NCBI GenBank assembly: GCA_900544615.1
Contig: UQVS01000008.1
Span: forward strand, 38,687-102,686
From: an uncultured Oscillibacter sp.
Lineage (GTDB): Bacteria > Bacillota > Clostridia > Oscillospirales > Oscillospiraceae
Direction: 5' to 3'
Length of the DNA: 64,000 bases
The notes beneath the pieces were generated by a model that saw only the letters and a list, made by a program, of their open reading frames with translations, did no database searches and had not been told where the DNA came from. Shown piece after piece: positions 32,316-41,916 of this stretch. Each line of letters opens with the position of its first letter. Position 1 is the stretch's first letter. Both the position numbers and the translations under genes were made by a program.

Positions 32316-34970
32316 TTATTCTCCGTCCGCTTCAAAGGGTGGTTCGTCAGCGGCGGCAGCGGGATTGCCGCCCATCTGCATCTCGTCCCACTGGGCGCGG
32401 GTAATCAGCAGCTGCCGGGGCTTGGAGCCTTCAAACGGCCCCACAATGCCCCGCTCCTCCATCTGATCCACCAGCCGGGCAGCGCGGGAATAGCCCAGTT
32501 TCAGCCGCCGCTGGAGCATGGAAACGGAAGCCTGTCCCGTTTCCAGCACCACGTCCACGGCGGCAGGCAGCAGCTCGTCCTCGTCGCTGCTCTCCGTATC
32601 CGCAGCGGCAGCTGACGCGCCCTTGCCGCCCTTGTTCTCCTTCTCCTGAACGGACTGCTCGATCTGGGCGATGACCTCCTGAGAATAGTTGGCCTCGCCG
32701 CTTTCCTTCACATAGGACACCACGTCCTCGATCTCCTCCGGTGAGATAAAGCAGCCCTGCACACGGGTGGGCTTGCCCTCCCCCAGCGGGGCGTAGAGCA
32801 TATCGCCCTTGCCCACCAGCTTTTCCGCGCCGGTGGTATCCAGAATGATGCGGGATTCCAGCGAGGACGCCACTGCAAAGGCGATCCGGCTGGGGATGTT
32901 GGCCTTCATCAGACCGGTAATCACGTCCGCAGAGGGACGCTGGGTGGCGATCACCAGATGCACACCGGCGGCACGGCCCATCTGAGCCACCCGGCAGATG
33001 GATTCCTCCACCTCCTTGGCCGCTACCAGCATCAGGTCGGCCAGCTCGTCGATGACCACCACCACGCTGGGCAGCTTCTCCAGATCCTCCCGGACTGCCG
33101 CCAGCTTGTTGAATTCCTCCAGCTTCTTCACGCCGTTTTCCGAGAAGGTCTTGTACCGCTTCATCATCTCAAACACGGCCCACTGCAAAGCACCGGCCGC
33201 TTTCTTCGGGTCCGTCACCACCGGGATCAGCAGGTGGGGAATCCCATTGTAGGGCGCCAGCTCCACCATTTTGGGGTCCACCATGATGAAGCGAACCTCC
33301 TCCGGGGTGGACTTGTAAAGCAGACTGATAATCAGGGAGTTGGTACACACGGACTTACCGGAGCCGGTGGTACCGGCAATGAGTACATGGGGCAGTTTTT
33401 CGATGTTGCCGATGATATTCCGGCCGCTGATATCCCGCCCCACCGCAAAGGCCGTTTTAGAGGGATGCTCCATAAATTCTCTGGACTCGATAACGTCCCG
33501 GATCAGCACTGACGTCACTGTTTTGTTGGGAACCTCAATGCCCACCACGGAGATTTTATTGGGCACGGCGGCGATGCGGACGCCGCTGGCACCCAGCGCC
33601 AGCGCAATATCATCCTGCAGATTGGTGATTTTGGAGAGCTTCACGCCCTGATCCAGCGTAAATTCATACCGGGTGACAGAGGGGCCGTGGATCACATCCC
33701 CGGCCTTGGCGTCCACGCCGAAGCTGGACAGGGTCTCCGCCAGACGGCGGGAGTTGTTCCGCAGCTCCGCCCCGGCGGCCATGTGGTTTTCGCCCTGACT
33801 TTCATGCAGCAGGCTGACCGGGGGATAGCGGTATTCCGTCTCTCCGGCGGCCATGTTTTCCGCGATTTCCGCCGTCACCGCCGCCGTCTGCTCCGCCACC
33901 GCCTGTGCCGCCGCTTTTCTGGAAGCCGGCGCCTGCACCGCAGGCTGCACCGGGATAGCAGGCTGGGATACCGCCGCGCTCTGCACCGGCGCAGCTTCCT
34001 GAGCCGGTTCCGGCGGCGCGGAGATCACCACCGGCTCCATGGTGGGAATCGCTCTGGCAGGCTCCGGCCCGCCGATGGGTCTGGGCACCGGGGGCACCGG
34101 CTTTTTGACGGCAAAGGGGTCTCCCTCGTCATACGGCTCCGCCGGAGTCTGCGCCGAAATCACCTGTGCCGGGGTCTTCTGGGCGTCGGAACGATGCCGG
34201 AAAAAGCTGGTAAAGCCCGGCTTGTCCGCCTTGGCGGGTCTTGCCGGTGCGCTCACCGGGTCGTCCACCGGGATGTCGATCTGCGCGTGGGAATGCTCTG
34301 CCGGGATCGCGGCCGTTTCCCGCCCGCGCCTTGCCGGCCGGGCAGGCCGCTCCGGCTCCTCCTCATGTTCATACTGGGGCCGCTCCCGGTGCTTTTCGAT
34401 CAGCGCTCCCACCGTCAGCCGCAGCGCCACCATCAGCAGCACCACAAACAGCACGGTAAAGATAATGACAGAAGCGATCTTGGAAAAAACCGCCACAGAC
34501 CCCTGCGCCAACGCGCCGGAAATCACGCCGCCGCAGTGCAGGGCCGTGCCGTCCTTCCACAGCGCCGGGATGATCCCGATGGAGGAGGCATATGCCTCCT
34601 TCACCAGCAGCATATGGCACAGGCTGCCCAGCAACACCGGCAGCAGCAGGGCGCTGGTCACCCGCAGGGTAACGGGCCGGCCGTGATGAAACAGGAGAAT
34701 GCAGGCCGCCAGCACCAGCGCCGGGCCGAAGAGCCAATAGCCATACCCCAGCAGACCTTTGATCAGGACGGCGAACCAGTCAATAAAAATGGCACGGATG
34801 CCAAAGTAGCTGACGAACACGCACAGCGCCAGCACCAGACACACCACGCCCCCCACTTCCCGGCGGACGGGGCGGGGCTGAGGCTTCTTCGCAGACGTCC
34901 GGCTCCCGGACGAACCGCCCTTTTTCGCTGTGGTTCTGGTTGTCGTTTTCTTTTGTGATGTGGAAGCCAC
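32316..34970 (-). CDS. ftsK: DNA translocase FtsK/SpoIIIE
   Basis: 884 residues. Four N-terminal membrane helices (about 45-190) anchor it at the septum. A Pro/Ala/Arg-rich linker (about 210-390) follows, then the motor: alpha/beta region, Walker A LIAGTTGSGKSVCTNSLI near 560, Walker B VVVVIDELADLM near 650. The C-terminal gamma winged helix, ASVSMLQRRLKLGYSRAARL then VDQMEERGIVGP, reads KOPS/SRS DNA signs. It pumps DNA through the closing septum, including into the forespore in spore formers. The GTG at 34968-34970 has GGAGGG 7 bases upstream and is preferred over an ATG 33 bases earlier. Confidence 0.94.
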   Translation of the reverse strand: MASTSQKKTTTRTTAKKGGSSGSRTSAKKPQPRPVRREVGGVVCLVLALCVFVSYFGIRAIFIDWFAVLIKGLLGYGYWLFGPALVLAACILLFHHGRPVTLRVTSALLLPVLLGSLCHMLLVKEAYASSIGIIPALWKDGTALHCGGVISGALAQGSVAVFSKIASVIIFTVLFVVLLMVALRLTVGALIEKHRERPQYEHEEEPERPARPARRGRETAAIPAEHSHAQIDIPVDDPVSAPARPAKADKPGFTSFFRHRSDAQKTPAQVISAQTPAEPYDEGDPFAVKKPVPPVPRPIGGPEPARAIPTMEPVVISAPPEPAQEAAPVQSAAVSQPAIPVQPAVQAPASRKAAAQAVAEQTAAVTAEIAENMAAGETEYRYPPVSLLHESQGENHMAAGAELRNNSRRLAETLSSFGVDAKAGDVIHGPSVTRYEFTLDQGVKLSKITNLQDDIALALGASGVRIAAVPNKISVVGIEVPNKTVTSVLIRDVIESREFMEHPSKTAFAVGRDISGRNIIGNIEKLPHVLIAGTTGSGKSVCTNSLIISLLYKSTPEEVRFIMVDPKMVELAPYNGIPHLLIPVVTDPKKAAGALQWAVFEMMKRYKTFSENGVKKLEEFNKLAAVREDLEKLPSVVVVIDELADLMLVAAKEVEESICRVAQMGRAAGVHLVIATQRPSADVITGLMKANIPSRIAFAVASSLESRIILDTTGAEKLVGKGDMLYAPLGEGKPTRVQGCFISPEEIEDVVSYVKESGEANYSQEVIAQIEQSVQEKENKGGKGASAAAADTESSDEDELLPAAVDVVLETGQASVSMLQRRLKLGYSRAARLVDQMEERGIVGPFEGSKPRQLLITRAQWDEMQMGGNPAAAADEPPFEADGE

Positions 34971-35028
34971 GATCAAACCCTCCGGATGTACAAAATCATG
35001 CAAACACAGGCCAAACTGCCGCAGCGTT

Positions 35029-35865
35029 TCAGCCCTTGACGAACTTCAGGATCACCGTCAGCAGGCCCGCCGCCCAGCAGTAATAGGCAAACGCGCCGAA
35101 CTTCCCCTTGTCGGCGATCATTTTCAGCAGCCGGATGCAGGCATAGCCCACCACGGCGGCCACAATGACGCCCGCCAGATACACCGGCGCCTCGCTCCAG
35201 ATCACCGTCCCCTCCAGCGCATCCTTCAGACTCAGGATATTGGCGCCCAGAACGGCGGGGATAGACAGGATGAAGGAATACCGCACGGCAAATTTCCGTT
35301 CAAAGCCGAGGAAGCACCCGGCGGTAATGGTGGTGCCGGAACGGGACAGGCCGGGGCAGGTGGCCAGCGCCTGTGCCGCGCCCACCAGCAGCGCGTCCGT
35401 CATGCGGGTGCTGCGTTCGGTCTTGCGGCCCTTACGCACCCGGTCCGAGGCAAACAGCAGGCAGCCGGTAGCCAGCAGGGCGAGGCCCACCACATACAGG
35501 TTGCTGCTCAGCCCCTCGATCCAGTCCTTGAAGGGCAGGATCACGAACAGCGGCAGCGTACCCACAATCACCAGCAGGATCATCCGCCGGGCAGGCGGCA
35601 CCGGCGTGGGGGTGGTGCCGTGGATCAGGTCGCCGATCCCCTGGAAGAACTCCAAGATCATATCCCGGATCTCCGGCCAGTAGGCTACAAACACGGCCAC
35701 CAGCGTGCCAAGATGCAGCAGGACATCAAAAAAGCCCGGAATTTCCGAGGCTCCCTCCACGCCCAGCAGTTGCTCCGCAATGGCCAGATGGCCGGAACTG
35801 GAAATTGGCAGAAACTCCGCCACGCCTTGAATCAGCCCCAGCAGAATGGAATGGAACAGGGACAT
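35029..35865 (-). CDS. uppP: Undecaprenyl-diphosphatase UppP (BacA)
   Basis: 278 residues, about eight helices. LGLIQGVAEFLPISSSGHLA is the catalytic region 1 with the glutamate and serines, and PGLSRSGTTITAGCFLGFER is region 2 with the arginine. It dephosphorylates C55-PP to recycle the wall lipid carrier and gives bacitracin resistance. ATG after AAGGAG. The 265-base gap to the next gene holds only a small AAAACGT/ACGTTTT inverted repeat near 36092-36115. Confidence 0.96.
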   Translation of the reverse strand: MSLFHSILLGLIQGVAEFLPISSSGHLAIAEQLLGVEGASEIPGFFDVLLHLGTLVAVFVAYWPEIRDMILEFFQGIGDLIHGTTPTPVPPARRMILLVIVGTLPLFVILPFKDWIEGLSSNLYVVGLALLATGCLLFASDRVRKGRKTERSTRMTDALLVGAAQALATCPGLSRSGTTITAGCFLGFERKFAVRYSFILSIPAVLGANILSLKDALEGTVIWSEAPVYLAGVIVAAVVGYACIRLLKMIADKGKFGAFAYYCWAAGLLTVILKFVKG

Positions 35866-36130
35866 ACCATCACTCCTTACACGGAATTAAACAAGCGCCA
35901 TGCGCCTTATGAACCGATTGTATCTTAACACACCCCGCCGGAAAATTCCAGCACTATTTGGTGGTTTACATAAATTTTGAATAGGCAGCCCGCCGCCGGG
36001 GCAACCTGCCCTTGGGCGTCCCCGTCAAAAATTTTTTCGCAGCAGGGGGAACTTTTTCGTTTTTTCTGCGTCCTATAAGCTGTCACGTCTAAAACGTGGC
36101 CGGAAAAACGTTTTCATAAGGAGAATATCA

Positions 36131-36694
36131 ATGAAGAAAACCATCTCTCTGGCACTGGCTCTGGTGCTGGCCCTGTCCCTCGCTGCCTGCGGCAAGAACG
36201 GCAATACCGGCAGCTCTGCCGACGTCCCTGCTGACGCCAATACCCTGCTGACCACCGTGTGGGACAGCTATACCGACGATGAAAAGTTCCCTGCTGCCGG
36301 CGGCGACTATACCGCCCCCGTGGAGGACGCCCCCGGCGCTGTGGACATTTCCGACGCCGATAATCTGAACTATATGCTGACCCTGCCGGTGGAGGATGCC
36401 TCCAAGATCGACGGTGCCGCCGCTCTGAGCCACATGATGAACGCCAACACCTTCACCTGCGGCGCCTTCCACGTCACCAGCAAGGACGATGTGGACACCG
36501 TGGCGCAGGATCTGCGGGACGCCATCCAGTCCAAGCAGTGGATGTGCGGCTTCCCTGACAAGCTGGTAATCTTCACCTATGACCAGTATGTGGTGTCCCT
36601 GTACGGCGCCGAGGATCTGGTGGACACCTTCCGGGACAAGTTCACCGCCGCCTATTCCGACAGCGTTGTTGCCTACGACGAGGCTATCGCCTGA
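36131..36694 (+). CDS. Putative lipoprotein of unknown function
   Basis: 187 residues. Lipoprotein signal MKKTISLALALVLALSLAAC with lipobox LAAC-G (Cys 20), then a soluble acidic domain without membrane helices: LLTTVWDSYTDDEKFPAAGG, NYMLTLPVEDASKIDGAAAL, AFHVTSKDDVDTVAQDLRDA, KLVIFTYDQYVVSLYGAEDL. I recognise it only as a type of small Oscillospiraceae lipoprotein. GGAG 7 bases before the ATG. It precedes the MBOAT pair on the same strand but is separated by a hairpin. Confidence 0.75.
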   Translation: MKKTISLALALVLALSLAACGKNGNTGSSADVPADANTLLTTVWDSYTDDEKFPAAGGDYTAPVEDAPGAVDISDADNLNYMLTLPVEDASKIDGAAALSHMMNANTFTCGAFHVTSKDDVDTVAQDLRDAIQSKQWMCGFPDKLVIFTYDQYVVSLYGAEDLVDTFRDKFTAAYSDSVVAYDEAIA

Positions 36695-36713
36695 CCCGGT
36701 TCCGCTTTTCTCT

Positions 36714-36747
36714 CACAGCGTCTGCACCTTCGGGTGCAGGCGCTGTG
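36714..36747 (+). terminator. Hairpin between the lipoprotein and the MBOAT gene
   Basis: CACAGCG-T-CTGCACC / GGTGCAG-G-CGCTGTG around a UUCG tetraloop; no T-run, so termination may be partial. Confidence 0.55.
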
Positions 36748-36769
36748 AAATTCACATTGGGAGTACCCT

Positions 36770-38173
36770 ATGCTGTTTTCCAGTATTCCGTTTCTCTATA
36801 CTTTCCTGCCCTGTGTGCTGATTCTCTACTTTCTGGCGCCCCGGCAGCTGAAAAATACCGTCCTGCTCCTCAGCAGCCTGTTTTTCTACGCATGGGGCGA
36901 GCCGCGCTTTGTGGTCTTTATGGTCATTGCCATTGTGCAGGGCTACGTGTTTGGCCTGCTGGCGGAGAAATACCGCAGCCGCCCCGCAGGGGCGAAGCTC
37001 TGCCTGTGGGCCTCCGCGGTCATCAGTCTGGGGCTGCTGGGCTACTGCAAGTACGCGGACTTTTTCATCAGCGGCTTCAACCGTCTCACCGGCCTGTCCA
37101 TTCCGCTGCTCCATGTGGCGCTGCCCATCGGCATCAGCTTCTACACCTTCCAGATTTTAAGCTACGTCATTGACGTGTACCGGGGCGACGTGACCGCCCA
37201 GCGGAACTTTATCGACCTTGCCGCCTATGTGGCCATGTTCCCTCAGCTCATCGCCGGGCCCATCGTCCGGTACGCCGACATTGCCCCCCAGCTGAAAAGC
37301 CGCACTCATACCCTGCGTGACGCCGCCTGCGGCGCACGCCGCTTCATCCTCGGCCTTTCCAAAAAGGTGCTGCTGGCCAATGTCCTCTTCGAGCTGATCT
37401 CCACTTATAAAAGCAGCACAGAGACTTCCGTGCTGTTCGTCTGGCTGTACGCGGCGGCCTATGTGCTGCACCTCTATTTCGACTTTTCCGGCTACAGCGA
37501 TATGGCTATCGGTCTGGGCCGCATCTTCGGGTTCCATTTCCCGGAAAACTTCGACTATCCCTATATCTCCGCCAGTGTCACGGAGTTCTGGCGGCGGTGG
37601 CACATGAGCCTTGGCAGCTGGTTCCGGGACTATGTATACATCCCGCTGGGGGGCAACCGGGTCTCCAGAGCCAAGTGGTTTCGGAATATTTTCATCGTCT
37701 GGCTGCTGACGGGGCTGTGGCACGGCGCGGCGTGGACGTTCATTCTGTGGGGCCTGTTCTTTGCCGTGTTCCTGACGGCAGAAAAGCTCTGGTACGGCAG
37801 GGCGCTGGCGGAAACCCGCATCTTCAAGCACCTGTATGTCCTGCTGCTCATCGTCGTCAGCTTCGTGCTCTTTGACGCTGCCAGCGTGCAGGACGCGCTC
37901 CGCACCATCGCCGCCCTGTTTGGTCTGGATGGGCTGCCCCTGACCGATCCCCTGTCCCGCTACTATCTGGACAGCTATTCCGGCGTGTTCCTGATCGCTG
38001 CCGTGGGGGCGACGCCCCTGCCTGCCGCAATCGTCCGGCAGCTGTCCGAAAGCAAACTCGGCGGGAAGCTCCTGTCGGTTCTGGAACCGGCGGCGCTGCT
38101 GGCTCTGCTGGCCGCAGTCACCGCCTATCTGGTGGACGGTTCCTTCAACCCCTTCCTGTATTTCCGCTTCTAA
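36770..38173 (+). CDS. MBOAT-family O-acyltransferase (AlgI/DltB-like)
   Basis: 467 residues, about 11 helices. FSSIPFLYTFLPCVLILYFL start, LHVALPIGISFYTFQILSYV, the MBOAT core FWRRWHMSLGSWFRDYVYIP followed by LGGNRVSRAKWFRN, and the catalytic histidine in WLLTGLWHGAAWTFILWG. Such proteins carry acyl groups across the membrane onto polysaccharides. There is no dltA/dltC here, and the partner gene downstream is AlgJ-like, so polysaccharide O-acetylation is the likelier role than teichoic acid alanylation. Confidence 0.92.
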   Translation: MLFSSIPFLYTFLPCVLILYFLAPRQLKNTVLLLSSLFFYAWGEPRFVVFMVIAIVQGYVFGLLAEKYRSRPAGAKLCLWASAVISLGLLGYCKYADFFISGFNRLTGLSIPLLHVALPIGISFYTFQILSYVIDVYRGDVTAQRNFIDLAAYVAMFPQLIAGPIVRYADIAPQLKSRTHTLRDAACGARRFILGLSKKVLLANVLFELISTYKSSTETSVLFVWLYAAAYVLHLYFDFSGYSDMAIGLGRIFGFHFPENFDYPYISASVTEFWRRWHMSLGSWFRDYVYIPLGGNRVSRAKWFRNIFIVWLLTGLWHGAAWTFILWGLFFAVFLTAEKLWYGRALAETRIFKHLYVLLLIVVSFVLFDAASVQDALRTIAALFGLDGLPLTDPLSRYYLDSYSGVFLIAAVGATPLPAAIVRQLSESKLGGKLLSVLEPAALLALLAAVTAYLVDGSFNPFLYFRF

Positions 38174-38185
38174 GGAGGCTCTGCC

Positions 38186-39289
38186 ATGTCTGAAAAATGG
38201 AAAAACATCATCACCCTGAGTCTCCTGTCCGCCTTTCTGCTGGGCTTCGGCGCATGGGCGGCGGCAAAGCCCGCCGATGATCTCTCCCTCAGCGAGCGCC
38301 GTCCGCTGGCGCAGCTGCCGGAGCTGTCCGTCAGCTCCGTTCTCTCCGGCAAATTCATGTCCGGCTATGAGGACTACGCCACCGACCAGTTCCCCCTGCG
38401 GGAGCAGTTCCGCACCCTGAAAGCGCTGACGGGGCTGTATCTCTTCGGTCAGAAGGACAACAACGGGGTCTACCTTGCGGACGGCTATGCCGCCAAGCTG
38501 GAATACCCGCTGGATCAGGACTCCATTGCCCATGCCGCCGACCGCTTCCGGGCCCTCTACGAGAACCTTATGGCCGGAACGAACGCCAAGGTCTACCTCT
38601 CCGTCATTCCTGACAAGAATTATTTTCTGGCGGATGCCAACGGCTATCCTGCGCTGGACTATTCCGCGCTGACGGACGCCCTCCGGGCGCAGACGGAGTT
38701 CGCGGCGTATATCGACCTCTTCGGCACGCTGACCATCGACAACTACTACCGCACCGACTCCCACTGGCGGCAGGAGCGGCTGCTGCCCATTGCGGACACG
38801 CTGACCACCGCCATGGGTGTTTCCCTGCCGGACATCTCATGGCGGGAGGAGACGCTGGAACGTCCCTATTACGGCGTGTATTACGGCTACGCCGCCCTGC
38901 CCATGGAGCCGGACCGCCTGACCTATCTTACCAACGACATTCTGGACGGCTGCACGGTGTACAACTACGAAGCCGGCAAAACCGGCTCCGTTTACGATCT
39001 GGCCAAAGGGGACGGCAAAGACCCCTATGAACTGTTTCTCTCCGGCTCCGTTTCCCTGCTGACCATCGAAAACCCCCAGGCGGAAACGGACCGGGAGCTG
39101 GTGATCTTCCGGGACTCCTTCGGCAGCTCTCTGGCCCCCCTGCTGGTCCCCGGCTACGCCAAAGTCACACTGGCGGACATCCGCTACCTGCCCAGCAGCC
39201 AGATCGGCAAATACCTGACGTTTACCGATCAGGACGTGCTGTTTCTCTACAGCGCGCCGGTGCTCAACAACAGCGACACGCTGAAATAA
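38186..39289 (+). CDS. DHHW/AlgJ-like O-acetyltransferase partner protein
   Basis: 367 residues with one N-terminal membrane helix (LSLLSAFLLGFGAWAAAKP), then an extracellular SGNH-like fold. YATDQFPLREQFRTLKALTG is the family's opening block, YRTDSHWRQERLLPIADTL holds the catalytic Asp-x-His, and FRDSFGSSLAPLL the nucleophile-like serine. These proteins finish the acetyl transfer begun by the MBOAT channel. 12 bases after the MBOAT gene, with a strong terminator behind it, so the pair is a two-gene unit. The polymer modified is unknown. Confidence 0.88.
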   Translation: MSEKWKNIITLSLLSAFLLGFGAWAAAKPADDLSLSERRPLAQLPELSVSSVLSGKFMSGYEDYATDQFPLREQFRTLKALTGLYLFGQKDNNGVYLADGYAAKLEYPLDQDSIAHAADRFRALYENLMAGTNAKVYLSVIPDKNYFLADANGYPALDYSALTDALRAQTEFAAYIDLFGTLTIDNYYRTDSHWRQERLLPIADTLTTAMGVSLPDISWREETLERPYYGVYYGYAALPMEPDRLTYLTNDILDGCTVYNYEAGKTGSVYDLAKGDGKDPYELFLSGSVSLLTIENPQAETDRELVIFRDSFGSSLAPLLVPGYAKVTLADIRYLPSSQIGKYLTFTDQDVLFLYSAPVLNNSDTLK

Positions 39290-39298
39290 GCGCGGATA

Positions 39299-39342
39299 CC
39301 GCACAATTTTCGCCGTTTCCGGCGGGAGTTGTGCGGTTTTTT
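39299..39342 (+). terminator. Terminator of the MBOAT/DHHW operon
   Basis: CCGCACAA / TTGTGCGG with an inner CGCCG/CGGCG stem, followed by TTTTTT. Confidence 0.9.
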
Positions 39343-39371
39343 CCGGATTCAGCCCACTTTCTTTTTTTGTC

Positions 39372-39400
39372 TTGTGCTTTTGAGAGAAATCGTTTATAAT
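39372..39400 (+). promoter_or_regulatory. Promoter of the gls24-fakA operon
   Basis: TTGTGC (39372-39377) and TATAAT (39395-39400), 17-base spacer. Confidence 0.7.
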
Positions 39401-39467
39401 AATAGCCTGATAACTATGCCCCGGCAGCGTGGTTCTGCCCCGGCAGCACGGAAAGGAAGGTTATCCT

Positions 39468-39818
39468 ATGCTGAAATTTCATTCAGAACAGGGCGAGATT
39501 TCCGTCTCCAGCGCTGTTTTTTCCAACATCACCGGCATGGCCGCCACCAACTGCTTCGGCGTGAAGGGCATGGCCTACCGCTCCATGACGGACGGTCTGG
39601 TTCACCTGCTGCGGCGGGAAGCCATGAGCAAGGGCGTCAACGTGATCTACAACGAGGACGAGTCCATTTCCATTGAACTCCACATCATCGTGGAAAACGG
39701 CGTCAATATTCCCGCAGTGTGCCGCTCCATTATGAATGAGGTACGCTACGTGGTGAATAAGAACACCGGCGCGGAGGTCCGCGCTGTGGACGTGTTCGTA
39801 GATTCCATGATCCTGTGA
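39468..39818 (+). CDS. Asp23/Gls24 family envelope stress protein (YloU-like)
   Basis: 116 residues: GEISVSSAVFSNITGMAATN, VKGMAYRS, then ISIELHIIVENGVNIPAVCR and VVNKNTGAEVRAVDVFVDSM. That is the whole Gls24 domain without extra tails, as in YloU. YloU-type genes typically precede the FakA-like gene, as here. Start at the ATG 8 bases after GGAAGG. Confidence 0.9.
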   Translation: MLKFHSEQGEISVSSAVFSNITGMAATNCFGVKGMAYRSMTDGLVHLLRREAMSKGVNVIYNEDESISIELHIIVENGVNIPAVCRSIMNEVRYVVNKNTGAEVRAVDVFVDSMIL

Positions 39819-39834
39819 GGAGGACGGCTGAAGA

Positions 39835-41511
39835 ATGAGTAACGAAATCACCGGCGCGCTTTTCAAGCAGATGGTCCTGCACGGCGCCGCCGCCATCACG
39901 GCCCAGAAGCAGGCCATCAACGATCTCAATGTGTTCCCCGTGCCGGACGGCGACACGGGCACCAATATGTCCATGACCATCGCTACCGCCGCCGAGGCGC
40001 TGCGGAAATCCTCCCCCGCTTCTGTGGGGCAGGCGTCCTCCGTCACCGCCTCCGCCCTGCTTCAGGGCGCCCGCGGCAACTCCGGCGTGATCCTCTCCCT
40101 GCTGTTCCGGGGGCTTTCCAAGTCCCTGAAGGGCATGGAGACGGCAGACGCCGCCGCCCTTGCCGCCGCCATGCAGGAGGGCGTGGCCGCCGCCTACAAG
40201 GCGGTGATGAAGCCCGCCGAAGGCACGGTGCTGACGGTTTCCCGTCTGGCTGCCAAGCGGGCGGTGGAAGCTGCCGCCGAGGGAGCCGATGCGGAAGCCA
40301 TGCTGGCCGCCGCCATTGAGGAGGGCTACGACGCCCTCGCCCAGACCACCGACATGAACCCGGTTCTGAAAAAGGCCGGCGTGGTGGACGCCGGCGGCAA
40401 GGGCTACCTGCTGATTCTGGAGGGAATGCTGGCAGAACTGCGGGGCGAACCCATTCCCGAAAGCGCAGAGGAGCCTGCGGAGCACAGGGAGAAGGCCGAT
40501 TTCAACGCCATGGCGCAGGAGGAGATCACCTTCACTTTCGACACCGTGTACGTGGTACGGAAGGCTCGTGAGGATATCGACCTCATGCCCCTGCGGGCTT
40601 ACCTCAGCAGCATCGGCGACAGTCTGGTGATTGGCGAGGACGACGAGACCTTCAAGGTTCACGTCCACACCGATATTCCCGGCGTGGCTCTGACGGAATC
40701 CCAGAAGTACGGCACGCTGGAGCTGGCCAAGATCGAAAATATGCGCTCTCAGGCCGATGCGCTGGCTGCCGGACGGCAGGCCCAGAGTACCGACGATCTG
40801 GACGCCATTGAGGAAGCGCTGGAAAACGGCGAGAACGGCCACAAGGTCGCCCCCGCCGAAAAAGCCGTGGGGTTCCTTGCCATCTGTGCCGGAGACGGCC
40901 TTGCCGCCGTGTTCCGGGATCTGGGCTGCGACGCCGTGGTTTCCGGCGGGCAGACTATGAACCCCTCTACGGAGAGTATTCTGGAGGGCATCGATCAGGT
41001 GCCTGCCGAAACCGTGTTTGTCCTGCCCAATAACGGCAACATCATCATGGCCGCCCAGCAGTGTCAGGGGCTGACGGAGAAAAACGTGGTGGTCATTCCC
41101 AGCAAAACCGTTCCGCAGGGGATCACCGCCATGATGAACGTAGACCCGGAGGCCGAAGTGGAAGCCATCACCGCCGCCATGACGGACGCTCTGTCCACCG
41201 TGACCACTTCCCAGATCACCTATGCCGCCCGTGATTCCGATTTTGACGGCTTCGAGATCCATCAGGGCGACTATCTGGCGCTGAAAGAGGGAAAACTCTT
41301 CGGCACCGATACCCAGCTGGACGCTCTGCTGGAAAAGCTGGCGGAGGATGGCAGGGACGCCTCCTTCATCGCCCTGTATTACGGTGAGGACGTCTCCGAG
41401 GAGGACGCGCAGGCCGCAGGCGCCCGGTTCCAGACGGTCTGCCCCAACGCGGAGATCAGCGTGCTCCCCGGCGGGCAGCCTGTGTATTACTACATTATCT
41501 CGTTTGAATAA
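39835..41511 (+). CDS. fakA: FakA/YloV-like fatty acid kinase, DAK2-DegV-type
   Basis: 558 residues. N-terminal DhaL (DAK2) kinase domain with NDLNVFPVPDGDTGTNMSMT, whose aspartates bind Mg-ATP, and LLQGARGNSGVILSLLFRG. A middle domain (TFTFDTVYVVRKAREDIDLM) and a C-terminal DegV-like half (VVSGGQTMNPSTESILEGID) follow. FakA phosphorylates fatty acids held by a FakB (DegV) protein, feeding phospholipid synthesis; no fakB lies nearby. 16 bases after the Gls24 gene. Confidence 0.9.
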   Translation: MSNEITGALFKQMVLHGAAAITAQKQAINDLNVFPVPDGDTGTNMSMTIATAAEALRKSSPASVGQASSVTASALLQGARGNSGVILSLLFRGLSKSLKGMETADAAALAAAMQEGVAAAYKAVMKPAEGTVLTVSRLAAKRAVEAAAEGADAEAMLAAAIEEGYDALAQTTDMNPVLKKAGVVDAGGKGYLLILEGMLAELRGEPIPESAEEPAEHREKADFNAMAQEEITFTFDTVYVVRKAREDIDLMPLRAYLSSIGDSLVIGEDDETFKVHVHTDIPGVALTESQKYGTLELAKIENMRSQADALAAGRQAQSTDDLDAIEEALENGENGHKVAPAEKAVGFLAICAGDGLAAVFRDLGCDAVVSGGQTMNPSTESILEGIDQVPAETVFVLPNNGNIIMAAQQCQGLTEKNVVVIPSKTVPQGITAMMNVDPEAEVEAITAAMTDALSTVTTSQITYAARDSDFDGFEIHQGDYLALKEGKLFGTDTQLDALLEKLAEDGRDASFIALYYGEDVSEEDAQAAGARFQTVCPNAEISVLPGGQPVYYYIISFE

Positions 41512-41516
41512 GACGG

Positions 41517-41549
41517 AAAACCGGGGCGGCTGAACCGCTCCGGTTTTTT
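41517..41549 (+). terminator. Terminator after fakA
   Basis: AAAACCGGGGCGG / CCGCTCCGGTTTTTT stem, 5-base loop; ends 16 bases before the next start. Confidence 0.8.
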
Positions 41550-41565
41550 CAGGAAGGAGACTTTC

Positions 41566-41916
41566 ATGCTGTTTTTATGCTATCCCAAGTGTTCCACCTG
41601 CCGGAAGGCTCAGAGCTGGCTGGACGGTCACGGCATTTCCTACGAACTCCGGGACATCAAGCTGAATCATCCCACTGCCGGGGAACTTACCGACTGGTAT
41701 CGGAAAAGCGGCCTGCCGCTGAAAAAGTTCTTCAACACCAGCGGCCTGCAATACAAGGCGCTGGGGCTGAAGGACAAGCTGCCCGCCATGAGCGAGGCGG
41801 AACAGATCGCCCTGCTGGCAACAGACGGGATGCTGGTAAAGCGCCCGCTGCTGATCGGCGATGCATTTGTCCTTGCCGGGTTCCGTCCGGCGGACTGGGA
41901 AGCGGCGCTGCAATGA
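41566..41916 (+). CDS. ArsC/Spx-family (YffB-like) protein
   Basis: 116 residues of thioredoxin-like ArsC fold: FLCYPKCSTCRKAQSWLDGH with CxxC (Cys 8 and 11), LRDIKLNHPTAGELTDWYRK, FFNTSGLQYKALGLKDKLPA, LVKRPLLIGDAFVLAGF. Family members include Spx and glutathione/glutaredoxin-type arsenate reductases; MgsR/YffB-like proteins of this length have no settled role. The stop overlaps the dus start (ATGA). Confidence 0.88.
   Translation: MLFLCYPKCSTCRKAQSWLDGHGISYELRDIKLNHPTAGELTDWYRKSGLPLKKFFNTSGLQYKALGLKDKLPAMSEAEQIALLATDGMLVKRPLLIGDAFVLAGFRPADWEAALQ

Noticed and set aside
36770..38173. MBOAT gene as dltB of a teichoic acid D-alanylation operon
   Set aside because: No dltA, dltC or dltD is present and the next gene is AlgJ/DHHW-like, so the acetyltransferase reading fits better.
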